9,037 nucleotides of DNA from Erythrobacter sp. UBA3075. GTDB taxonomy: Bacteria; Pseudomonadota; Alphaproteobacteria; Sphingomonadales; Sphingomonadaceae. The stretch covers positions 3,098 through 12,134 of the forward strand of contig DFBR01000094.1 of NCBI GenBank assembly GCA_002367375.1. Direction: 5' to 3'. The notes beneath the pieces were generated by a model, which saw nothing but the letters and a program-made list of their open reading frames with translations, had not been told where the DNA came from and did no database searches. Below are positions 1-5,897 of the stretch, piece by piece. Made by a program: the position numbers and the translations under genes. Within the stretch, counting starts at the first letter, position 1. Each line of letters starts with the position of its first letter.

Positions 1-395
1 TTATCGTCTGTGTCGAACGGCGCCGCGACAATGAGCTTTACATCAATGACGGTGCCTATGGCGCATTGTTCGATGCGGCCCACGTCGATTGGCGCTTTCC
101 GGTGCAGGCGCTGGAGGATGATCTCATCAAGCCGCTGGCTGAATTCGCATTCTACGGCCCGACCTGTGATGATGCCGATTACATGCAGGGTCCATTCGTT
201 CTGCCAGAGGACATCCAGGCCGGCGACTATATCGAGATCGGAATGCTCGGAGCATACGGCGCGGCAATGAAGACCGCCTTTAATGGCTTTGGCACTGCCC
301 AAGGGGCAATCGTGAACGATGAACCCATGGCAAGCCTTTATCGCGGCGACCGCGTCGATCCGCGTGCGAGCGACAATGTGGTGAGCCTGCGCTGA
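1..395 (+). CDS. Ornithine/lysine-type PLP-dependent decarboxylase, C-terminal part (5' truncated by window edge)
   Basis: This is the last 130 or so residues of a fold-type III (alanine-racemase-like) PLP decarboxylase. Enzymes of this family remove the carboxyl group of ornithine or lysine to give putrescine or cadaverine in the cytoplasm. The frame is open from base 3 with no stop, so the gene starts outside the window. Visible signatures are GPTCDDADYM, matching the eukaryotic-type ornithine decarboxylase GPTCDG-D segment whose Cys and Asp line the active site, then LPEDIQAGDYIEIGMLGAYG and a following FNGF, which match the C-terminal beta-domain with its PLP-contacting Tyr. The Cys-Asp pair favours ornithine/lysine over diaminopimelate, where a Cys-Glu pair is expected; this is inference from family knowledge. 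The full-length family is about 390-420 residues. It converges on hemA with a 19-bp gap and no clear terminator between them. Substrate choice between ornithine and lysine cannot be settled here. Confidence 0.88.
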   Translation, partial: IVCVERRRDNELYINDGAYGALFDAAHVDWRFPVQALEDDLIKPLAEFAFYGPTCDDADYMQGPFVLPEDIQAGDYIEIGMLGAYGAAMKTAFNGFGTAQGAIVNDEPMASLYRGDRVDPRASDNVVSLR

Positions 396-414
396 GCGTC
401 AGTCGCGGGGCGTC

Positions 415-1641
415 CTATGCTGCCTCACGCAATTCCAGCTCAAGCCGGTCCCAGATTTCCACCAATGCGCTCGTCAGATCGGCCATCATCGCATCGGTGT
501 GGGCAGGGCCGGGAGTGAAACGCAGACGCTCTGTCCCGCGCGGCACGGTGGGGAAATTGATCGGCTGCACATAGGCGCCGTATTCGGCCAGCAGGATGTC
601 GCTGATCTTCTTCGCGCGTACTGGATCGCCCACCATCAATGGGACGATGTGAGTGGTCGATTCCATAACCGGAAGACCTGCTTCTCGGAAATGGTGTTTG
701 AGAGCTGCGGCGTTGCGTTGCTGTGCCTCGCGCTCCTCGTTCGATCCTTTGAGATGCTTCACCGCTGCCAGCACGCCAGCGACCAAAACAGGGCTGAGCG
801 ATGTGGTGAAGATGAAGCCAGGTGCATAAGATCGGATACAGTCGATGACCTTGCGGCTGGATGCGACATAGCCGCCCATCACGCCGAATGCTTTGCCCAG
901 AGTGCCTTCGATCAGGTCAAGCCGGTGCGCTGCCTCATCCCGCTCTGAAATGCCGCCACCACGCTCGCCATACATGCCAACAGCGTGGACTTCGTCGACG
1001 TAGGTGAGGGCGTTGTATTTCTCCGCCAGATCGCAAATCGCGTGGATCGGCGCGACATCGCCATCCATCGAATAGACGCTTTCAAAGGCGATCAGCTTGG
1101 GTGTTGCCTCATCCTCGGCGGCCAACAGTTCCTCGAGGTGTTCGAGATCATTGTGCCGGAAAACGCGCTTCTCGCAGCCCGAATTGCGGATCCCTGCGAT
1201 CATGCTGGCGTGGTTAAACTCGTCCGAGAATATCACACATCCGGGCAGTAGCTTGGACAAGGTGGACAGCGTTGCATCGTTCGAGACATATCCGCTGGTA
1301 AACAGCAGCGCGGCTTCCTTGCCGTGCAAGTCTGCCAGCTCGCTCTCAAGCTCGATATGGTAATGCGTATTGCCGCCGATATTGCGCGTTCCGCCGGAGC
1401 CTGCGCCGACATCGTGCAGCGCCTCTTCCATCGCTTCAACCACCTTGGGATGCTGGCCCATGGCGAGGTAATCGTTGGAGCACCAGACGGTGATCGGCTT
1501 GGGACCATTATGCCCAGCAAAGCAGCGCGCATTGGGGAAGGAACCCTTGTTGCGCAGGATGTCGATGAACACACGGTAGCGGCCTTCGGAATGAAGGCGG
1601 TCGATCGCCTGATCGAAGATCTGATCGTAATTCAAGGCCAT
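415..1641 (-). CDS. hemA: 5-aminolevulinate synthase (ALAS)
   Basis: This PLP enzyme condenses glycine with succinyl-CoA to give 5-aminolevulinate, the first step of the Shemin (C4) route to heme typical of alphaproteobacteria. The 408-residue product matches the usual ALAS length of about 400. Visible features are the N-terminal [12 protein letters not shown] (Arg21 fits the substrate-binding Arg), the [14 protein letters not shown] segment, the glycine-rich [11 protein letters not shown] (81-91), YVDEVHAVG with the PLP-ring Asp216 and His219, and EGTLGKAFG with the Schiff-base lysine Lys250. The C-terminus has [19 protein letters not shown], also standard. I chose the ATG at 1641, giving MALNYDQIF, because known ALAS proteins begin close to this. 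An in-frame ATG at 1692 would add 17 residues that do not look family-like and has no purine-rich ribosome site before it. A 143-bp gap to murI upstream suggests its own promoter, but I see no convincing -35/-10 pair. A perfect inverted repeat at 1728-1744 is a candidate regulatory site. Confidence 0.96.
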   Translation of the reverse strand: MALNYDQIFDQAIDRLHSEGRYRVFIDILRNKGSFPNARCFAGHNGPKPITVWCSNDYLAMGQHPKVVEAMEEALHDVGAGSGGTRNIGGNTHYHIELESELADLHGKEAALLFTSGYVSNDATLSTLSKLLPGCVIFSDEFNHASMIAGIRNSGCEKRVFRHNDLEHLEELLAAEDEATPKLIAFESVYSMDGDVAPIHAICDLAEKYNALTYVDEVHAVGMYGERGGGISERDEAAHRLDLIEGTLGKAFGVMGGYVASSRKVIDCIRSYAPGFIFTTSLSPVLVAGVLAAVKHLKGSNEEREAQQRNAAALKHHFREAGLPVMESTTHIVPLMVGDPVRAKKISDILLAEYGAYVQPINFPTVPRGTERLRFTPGPAHTDAMMADLTSALVEIWDRLELELREAA

Positions 1642-1727
1642 GCCCCGTGCAGCGCCGCATTTCCATTCTGCGGCCGGAAGTTGAAGAGGCATTTAGTCAA
1701 GGAGGGCGGCAGTTTGAAGTGCGAAGT

Positions 1728-1744
1728 TTGCGAAGCGTTCGCAA
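1728..1744. promoter_or_regulatory. Perfect 17-bp inverted repeat upstream of hemA (candidate operator)
   Basis: TTGCGAA-GCG-TTCGCAA: two 7-bp arms, exactly complementary, around a 3-base centre. It lies about 87 bp upstream of the chosen hemA start and about 40 bp past the murI stop. A second copy of the half-motif GCGAAG sits 9 bp to the left (1721-1726 versus 1730-1735), so the block also has direct-repeat character. On the hemA strand no T-run follows it, so a classical terminator for murI is unlikely. A binding site for a dimeric regulator is the more natural reading, but no regulator can be named; it does not match the FNR/FnrL core TTGAT-N4-ATCAA. Confidence 0.35.
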
Positions 1745-1784
1745 CAACCTTTCGCGCCTCGGTAATGATGCTCCAAACATTGTG

Positions 1785-2579
1785 TCAAAACCGCGCAACT
1801 TCCGCAATTCCATAGGGCTCTAAAGCGACGGTGAGAGCGGGATCGAGGTCCCCTGTCACAACGGCCCGACCCGCAACTTCAGGAGCGAAATCCTGACCTT
1901 GTGTGAGCGAGGCGATACGGCGAGCGATACCTTTCGCTCCGTCGATGAAAGTGACGCCAGCGCCCATCGCGGCGCGCAATTCGGGCTCCAACAGCGGGAA
2001 ATGGGTGCAGGCGAGTACGACCGTGTCGATGCTCTCGCCGCCAGCCTGTTCACGCAGCCCTGCAACAGCTTCGGCGAATACAGCGTCATCGGGCCTGCCA
2101 CCGCGCAATTTCGTTTCGGCTGCCCCGACAAGTGCGGGTGCGGCATGCCGAATCAGAATCTTGTCCCCCGCAAAACGCGCCTCCAGATCATCGACATAGC
2201 GTTGACGAATAGTCGCCGCAGTGCCGAGCAAGCCGATCGTGCCGGTCTTGGTCATCGCGGCCGCCGGTTTGATTGCAGGAACCGTCCCGACAATCGGAAT
2301 GTGCAGCACATCGCGCACCATGCCCAGCGCAATGGTGGATGCGGTGTTGCAGGCGATGCAGGCGAGGCGCGGCGCAAAACGTTCGCTCATCCGGCCCAGC
2401 AGTCCGGCGACGCGCGCAGCGACCTCGGCCTCGGTCTTTTCGCCATAGGGCATTCCGGCGGTGTCGGCGGCGTAAATGACCGGTGCATCGGGCAGGATTT
2501 TGCGCAGCTGCGCCAGCACGGACAGTCCGCCAAGGCCCGAATCGAACAGCAGGATGGGAGAGGATGGCGTAATGTCCAT
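1785..2579 (-). CDS. murI: Glutamate racemase
   Basis: The enzyme interconverts L- and D-glutamate without cofactor, supplying D-glutamate for peptidoglycan precursors in the cytoplasm. With the ATG at 2579 the protein has 264 residues, the usual family length. The Asp/Glu racemase double Rossmann-like signature is complete: FDSGLGG with Asp13/Ser14, AADTAGMPYGEK (38-49), ACNTAS with the first catalytic Cys77, and LACTHFPLL with the second catalytic Cys191 and His193. An upstream in-frame TTG at 2618 would add 13 residues beginning MSNTDQVF; nothing in that stretch is conserved in the family, and neither start has a strong Shine-Dalgarno sequence, so the start is the uncertain part. The gene is divergent from plsY and on the same strand as hemA, but the 143-bp gap argues against tight coupling with hemA. 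Confidence 0.95.
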   Translation of the reverse strand: MDITPSSPILLFDSGLGGLSVLAQLRKILPDAPVIYAADTAGMPYGEKTEAEVAARVAGLLGRMSERFAPRLACIACNTASTIALGMVRDVLHIPIVGTVPAIKPAAAMTKTGTIGLLGTAATIRQRYVDDLEARFAGDKILIRHAAPALVGAAETKLRGGRPDDAVFAEAVAGLREQAGGESIDTVVLACTHFPLLEPELRAAMGAGVTFIDGAKGIARRIASLTQGQDFAPEVAGRAVVTGDLDPALTVALEPYGIAEVARF

Positions 2580-2662
2580 GTGGCCCGTGCGGTTAAAGAC
2601 TTGATCCGTATTCGACAAGTTTGGGCTTTCACAAGCCTCTGGCCAGCGGCTAGGGTTCGCCG
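2580..2662. promoter_or_regulatory. Divergent murI/plsY intergenic region (presumed promoters)
   Basis: These 83 bp (44 bp if murI begins at the TTG at 2618) must hold the start signals for both the murI and the plsY operon transcripts. I see no pair of boxes good enough to name. It contains a short perfect hairpin GGCTT-TCAC-AAGCC (2624-2637). AGGG at 2652-2655, seven bases before the plsY ATG, is a plausible ribosome site. The promoter role is inferred from the divergent layout, not from a recognised consensus. Confidence 0.4.
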
Positions 2663-3274
2663 ATGGATCATTTTCTCGCTCTTCTCATCGGATATCTGTG
2701 CGGCTCGATACCTTTCGGCCTCGTTCTGGCGAAGGCCGCGGGTAAGGGCGACATCCGCAGTATCGGATCGGGCAATATTGGCGCGACCAATGTCCTGCGT
2801 ACCGGGGCGAAGGGGTTGGCGGCGGGCACTTTGCTGCTCGATCTGCTGAAGGGCCTCGTGCCGGTGCTACTCGCTGCGCAGATGGCTTCTGCTGGTGGGA
2901 CCATGCCGGAAGCAGCTTGGGGGCCGGTACCGCTTGCCGCCATCGGGGCTGTTTTGGGGCATTGCTTCCCGGTCTGGCTGAACTTCAAGGGCGGCAAGGG
3001 CGTGGCGACAAATGCTGGCGTTGCCTTCGGTCTCGCATGGCAGATTGGGCTCGCCTACGCGCTCGTGTGGATCGCAGTGTTGGCGATTGTTCGGATTTCT
3101 TCGGTCGCGGGGATGAGCGCGGTTTGTGCCGCTGCAATTGCCGCAGCGGTGCTCGGCTTTGAATCATTCATCCCTGTTCTCGCTTTGATTGCTGTGCTGA
3201 TTATCTGGCTGCACCGCGCGAATATCGGGCGCCTGTTCCGGGGTGAGGAACCCAAGGTCGGCAGCGAGAAGTGA
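2663..3274 (+). CDS. plsY: Acyl-phosphate:glycerol-3-phosphate acyltransferase
   Basis: PlsY is an inner-membrane enzyme that transfers an acyl chain from acyl phosphate to glycerol-3-phosphate, making lysophosphatidate and so starting phospholipid synthesis. The 203-residue length is normal. All three conserved motifs are visible: GSGNIGATNVLR (36-46 region, after the GSIPFG turn at 14-19), GHCFPVWLNFKGGKGVAT (99-116) carrying the substrate-binding lysines and glycines, and HRANIGRLFRGEE near the C-terminus. Hydrophobic segments at about 1-22, 52-73, 88-108, 118-145 and 150-183 fit the five-to-seven-span topology of the family. The stop codon overlaps the GTG start of dprA, so the two are likely translationally coupled. 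The pairing of plsY with dprA is common in alphaproteobacteria. Confidence 0.97.
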   Translation: MDHFLALLIGYLCGSIPFGLVLAKAAGKGDIRSIGSGNIGATNVLRTGAKGLAAGTLLLDLLKGLVPVLLAAQMASAGGTMPEAAWGPVPLAAIGAVLGHCFPVWLNFKGGKGVATNAGVAFGLAWQIGLAYALVWIAVLAIVRISSVAGMSAVCAAAIAAAVLGFESFIPVLALIAVLIIWLHRANIGRLFRGEEPKVGSEK

Positions 3275-4389
3275 CCGCGCCGAAAACGTTATCTCAGGAA
3301 GAGGCGTTTGCCCGCATCCGCCTGCTGCGCTCTGCCAATATCGGGCCGGTCAGCTATGCACAATTGCTGCTGCGGTTCGGCACGGCGATAGGGGCGCTTG
3401 AAGCGTTGCCCGATCTCGCCAAACGCGGATCGAAGCGTGATTACCGTCCCGCGCCGCGCGAAAGGGTTGAGCGGGAAATCACCGCAGCGCGCAAGGCCGG
3501 GGCGCGATACGTCTTTCACGACATGCCCGAATATCCCCCGCTGCTCGCGGAAATGGAAAACGCTCCGCCAATCATCACCGTGCGCGGCGATATGGCGCTG
3601 GCGGGCAAGCCTTGCGTGGCGATGGTCGGCGCGCGCAATGCCTCGGCTGCAGCGGTGAAGCTGGCGCGGGATTTTGCCCGCGGATTGGGTGAGGGGGGCT
3701 TCACTGTCGTTTCCGGCCTTGCGCGGGGTATCGACGGGGCGTGTCACGAAGGCGCCCTCTCATGTTCAAACGGACCGCACACGATAGGCGTGATCGCCAG
3801 CGGCATCGACATCGCCTATCCCCCGCAGCACACCAAACTGCAGGAGCAGATCGCGAGCGATGCGCTGCTGATTGCCGAGGAAGCTCCCGGGACCCAGCCG
3901 CGCGGGCAGCACTTTCCCAAACGCAATCGCATTATCGCGGGGTTGGCGCTGGGGACAGTGGTGGTGGAGGCCGCGCCCAAGTCAGGCTCGCTCATCACCG
4001 CACGGCTGGCGGGCGAGGCAGGGCGCGAAGTCATGGCCATACCCGGCAGCCCGCTGGAAGCGCGCAGCCACGGTTGCAACCACCTGATCCGCGAAGGCGC
4101 TGTGCTGGTGCAAGAGCCGGAAGACGTGATCGAATTGCTCAGCGGCTTCGATGGCGTGCCGCGCTCGTCGTTCCGCGAAGCAACGCCCGCTTATGATTAC
4201 ACGCCAGAGGATATGTCGCAGGCCGAACCTGCCGACATTGAAAGCCTGCTCACCACCGCGCCGGTCTCGGTGGACGAATTGATCCGGCAATCTGGCGAAA
4301 GCGCTGGAGCCGTGCAGATGGCGCTGCTGGAACTTGAAATTGCGGGAAAATTGGTGCGACATGCTGGGGGCAGGGTCAGTTTGGCCTGA
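3271..4389 (+). CDS. dprA: DNA-processing protein DprA (DNA protecting protein)
   Basis: DprA binds incoming single-stranded DNA and helps load RecA during natural transformation; many non-competent bacteria keep it. The protein has 372 residues, a typical length. Residues about 8-52 form a helix-hairpin-helix/SAM-like region, including the stretch SANIGPVSYAQLLLRFG. Residues about 86-292 are the Rossmann-type DprA core with YPPLL, VAMVGARNAS (116-125), VVSGLARGIDG (146-156), GVIASGIDIAYPP, FPKRNRIIAGL and EAAPKSGSLITA. The GARN form replaces the more common GSR. Residues about 321-372 look like the C-terminal winged-helix domain (TAPVSVDELIRQSG... ALLELEIAGKLVR). The start is the GTG at 3271, which overlaps the plsY stop (GTGA); no other start keeps the N-terminal domain. 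An 18-bp gap separates it from the next gene, so it is inside an operon. Confidence 0.96.
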   Translation: MTAPKTLSQEEAFARIRLLRSANIGPVSYAQLLLRFGTAIGALEALPDLAKRGSKRDYRPAPRERVEREITAARKAGARYVFHDMPEYPPLLAEMENAPPIITVRGDMALAGKPCVAMVGARNASAAAVKLARDFARGLGEGGFTVVSGLARGIDGACHEGALSCSNGPHTIGVIASGIDIAYPPQHTKLQEQIASDALLIAEEAPGTQPRGQHFPKRNRIIAGLALGTVVVEAAPKSGSLITARLAGEAGREVMAIPGSPLEARSHGCNHLIREGAVLVQEPEDVIELLSGFDGVPRSSFREATPAYDYTPEDMSQAEPADIESLLTTAPVSVDELIRQSGESAGAVQMALLELEIAGKLVRHAGGRVSLA

Positions 4390-4407
4390 ACATAGGGGGC
4401 GAGTGCA

Positions 4408-5118
4408 ATGGAAGATCAACGGGTTTTGGATATCGGCGGCATTCTTAGTGAGACTGCCAATCTGGTGAGTGCATGTGCACGCGAAGTCGCGTTGTTCACA
4501 TTTCTCATCGGAGGCGTCACCGGGCTTGGCATTGCGCTGACATTGACCGGTTCTTCGATAATGCAGTTCGAAATGGGCATGGCCACAGATTATTCGCGTG
4601 GCGCGATGGGCGCCGCATTCGATATCTTTGTCAGCCTGCTCAGCTTCGTTGCGGGCTTTTTCCTGATGCGGCGCTACCTGGAGGCGAATGGAAGGCCTGT
4701 CGGAACTGGCGATCGCTTGTGGTCTTATGTCGGATTGGCGATCCTTTCGGTTCTTGGATACATCGCGGGCCTGATCCTGTTGATCGTGCCCGGTATTATC
4801 TTGATGGTGCGATGGTCTGCTGCATCGGGATTCCTTATTTCGGGCGAAAAGGGCATAACGGAATCGCTCGGGGCCAGCTTCGAGGCAACCAAGGGCAACA
4901 GCTGGCAGATCTTTTTTGCCGGGCTGATCCTGCTTTTAGGTTTAGGAATTATCGGAGCCGTTCTTGGCGGGGTCTTCGGGGTGTTGAGTTTGACGGCGGT
5001 CGCCTATCTTTCCGCCTTCCTCGAAGCCTTCTCAAACGCCATTTCGTTGGCATTCGGCATTGCAGTCTATCTGCTGCTGACCGATGGCAATGAGGAAGTT
5101 CGCGATGTCTTCTCCTGA
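4408..5118 (+). CDS. Polytopic membrane protein, first of a paralogous pair (GPDPase-membrane-domain-like)
   Basis: This is a 236-residue integral membrane protein without recognisable catalytic motifs. Hydrophobic segments lie at about 28-48, 69-87, 104-135, 167-190, 190-206 and 210-224, giving roughly five or six spans. The most telling part is the end of the third segment and the loop after it: IVPGIILMVRWSAASGF, then G-ITESL-ASFEATKGNSWQIF (149-170). A (V/I)PGI-L...W core followed by an amphipathic E(S/A)hxxS(F/W) loop recalls the membrane-domain family found on glycerophosphodiester phosphodiesterases and in free-standing proteins. That assignment is by resemblance only. An excellent purine-rich ribosome site (AGGGGGCGAG, 4394-4403) precedes the ATG. 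The 18-bp gap from dprA and the 22-bp gap to the next gene suggest cotranscription. The following gene is a diverged paralog. Function is unknown. Confidence 0.85.
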   Translation: MEDQRVLDIGGILSETANLVSACAREVALFTFLIGGVTGLGIALTLTGSSIMQFEMGMATDYSRGAMGAAFDIFVSLLSFVAGFFLMRRYLEANGRPVGTGDRLWSYVGLAILSVLGYIAGLILLIVPGIILMVRWSAASGFLISGEKGITESLGASFEATKGNSWQIFFAGLILLLGLGIIGAVLGGVFGVLSLTAVAYLSAFLEAFSNAISLAFGIAVYLLLTDGNEEVRDVFS

Positions 5119-5140
5119 TGACTGAGCGGGTTCCCAAAGC

Positions 5141-5806
5141 ATGAGCTACATCCAAGAAAAACGCGTCGAACTGCGCGACTTGATCAGCGGGAGCTTTTCC
5201 GTGCTCGGTCTCGCGAAGCGGGAGCTGGCGATCTATTTCTCAGTGTTCCTTGTGCTGTCACTGCTTCCCGAGACCAGCAGTGCGATTGGCAGCATCGTCA
5301 CGATTGTTTCGCTAATCGCATATTTTCTCGGGCAATATCTGATCTATCAGGCGATATTGCGCGAAGCGGGCCTGCTGCAGGACGATCGGAAGCGGGTTTT
5401 CGGATTTGCTGCGATGGCGCTCATGCTTGGCTTTGCGATCCATGTCGGTGCCGGGCTTTTCATCATTCCGGGTATCCTGCTTGGAGCTAAATGGATCATG
5501 GCGCCAGCCTATCTCGTCGCCCGTGATCGCAATGTGTTCGAGGCCATTGGAGACAGTTGGCGAGCAAGTGAGTTCAACACAGGGCAGCTTGCGCTAGCCT
5601 ATCTGGTCTTCTGGCTGATCTGGCTTGTGATATTTATGGTTCTGGCCGGGATCGGCACGGCGATTTTCTCGTCAGGAAGCGTGGTACAGTCGCCATTTGG
5701 TTGGCTGGCAATGCACAGTCTGCCGGTCATGATGATGGGCCTGTCGATTTCTGCCTATCGCCAGCTGAGCGATGATACGGGCAGCCTGAGGCAAGTGTTC
5801 GCTTGA
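5141..5806 (+). CDS. Polytopic membrane protein, second of a paralogous pair
   Basis: This is a 221-residue membrane protein with hydrophobic segments at about 28-45, 48-73, 87-118, 148-176 and 186-205. It aligns without gaps to the preceding protein over about 40 residues: IIPGILLGAKWIMAPAYL then the loop FEAIGDSWRASE-NTGQL (108-150) against residues 127-169 there. The two proteins also end alike, LRQVFA here and VRDVFS there. I read the pair as an old tandem duplication that has diverged, perhaps acting as a heteromeric membrane unit; the latter is inference. The ribosome site is weak (GAGCGGG about 10 bases upstream), which fits translation coupled to the gene before it. No enzyme motif or signal peptide is evident. 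The 3' end is 91 bp before topA. Confidence 0.83.
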   Translation: MSYIQEKRVELRDLISGSFSVLGLAKRELAIYFSVFLVLSLLPETSSAIGSIVTIVSLIAYFLGQYLIYQAILREAGLLQDDRKRVFGFAAMALMLGFAIHVGAGLFIIPGILLGAKWIMAPAYLVARDRNVFEAIGDSWRASEFNTGQLALAYLVFWLIWLVIFMVLAGIGTAIFSSGSVVQSPFGWLAMHSLPVMMMGLSISAYRQLSDDTGSLRQVFA

Positions 5807-5897
5807 CCTGAGGCCCCCGCTCAATCAACCGCTTGACGAATCTCGCGAAGGCTCCACCCTCGCGCGTACGTACACGTAAGGACTTACCAACACCGCC
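5807..5897 (+). promoter_or_regulatory. topA leader / possible topA promoter region
   Basis: This 91-bp gap is long compared with the other gaps in the run, so topA may have its own promoter here. TTGACG at 5833-5838 is a fair -35 box, but 17 bp further on the sequence is ACCCTC, which is not a good -10. The self-complementary GTACGTAC is at 5866-5873. The only purine-rich ribosome-site candidate, AAGGA at 5878-5882, ends 15 bases before the topA ATG, farther than usual. No terminator hairpin with a T-run is seen after the second membrane gene. Confidence 0.3.

Noticed and set aside
1642..1692. N-terminal extension of hemA to the ATG at 1692
   Set aside because: The 17 extra residues do not resemble the start of known ALAS proteins and no ribosome site precedes that ATG.
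1728..1744. The hemA-upstream palindrome as a LexA box or murI terminator
   Set aside because: It lacks the GAAC-N7-GAAC or GTTC-N7-GTTC spacing of alphaproteobacterial LexA sites, and no T-run follows it on the murI strand.
1324..1815. 163-codon plus-strand open frame over the hemA 5' end and the hemA-murI gap
   Set aside because: Most of it is antisense to conserved ALAS residues, and its remaining part has no family-like sequence.
2624..2637. GGCTT-TCAC-AAGCC hairpin between murI and plsY as an operator
   Set aside because: A five-base stem is expected by chance at this length; it is mentioned with the divergent region but not raised as a finding.
1899..2849. 316-codon plus-strand open frame opposite murI and running into plsY
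   Set aside because: It is antisense to a complete glutamate racemase and then out of frame with plsY; its Arg/Cys/Gly-rich composition is typical of a shadow frame.
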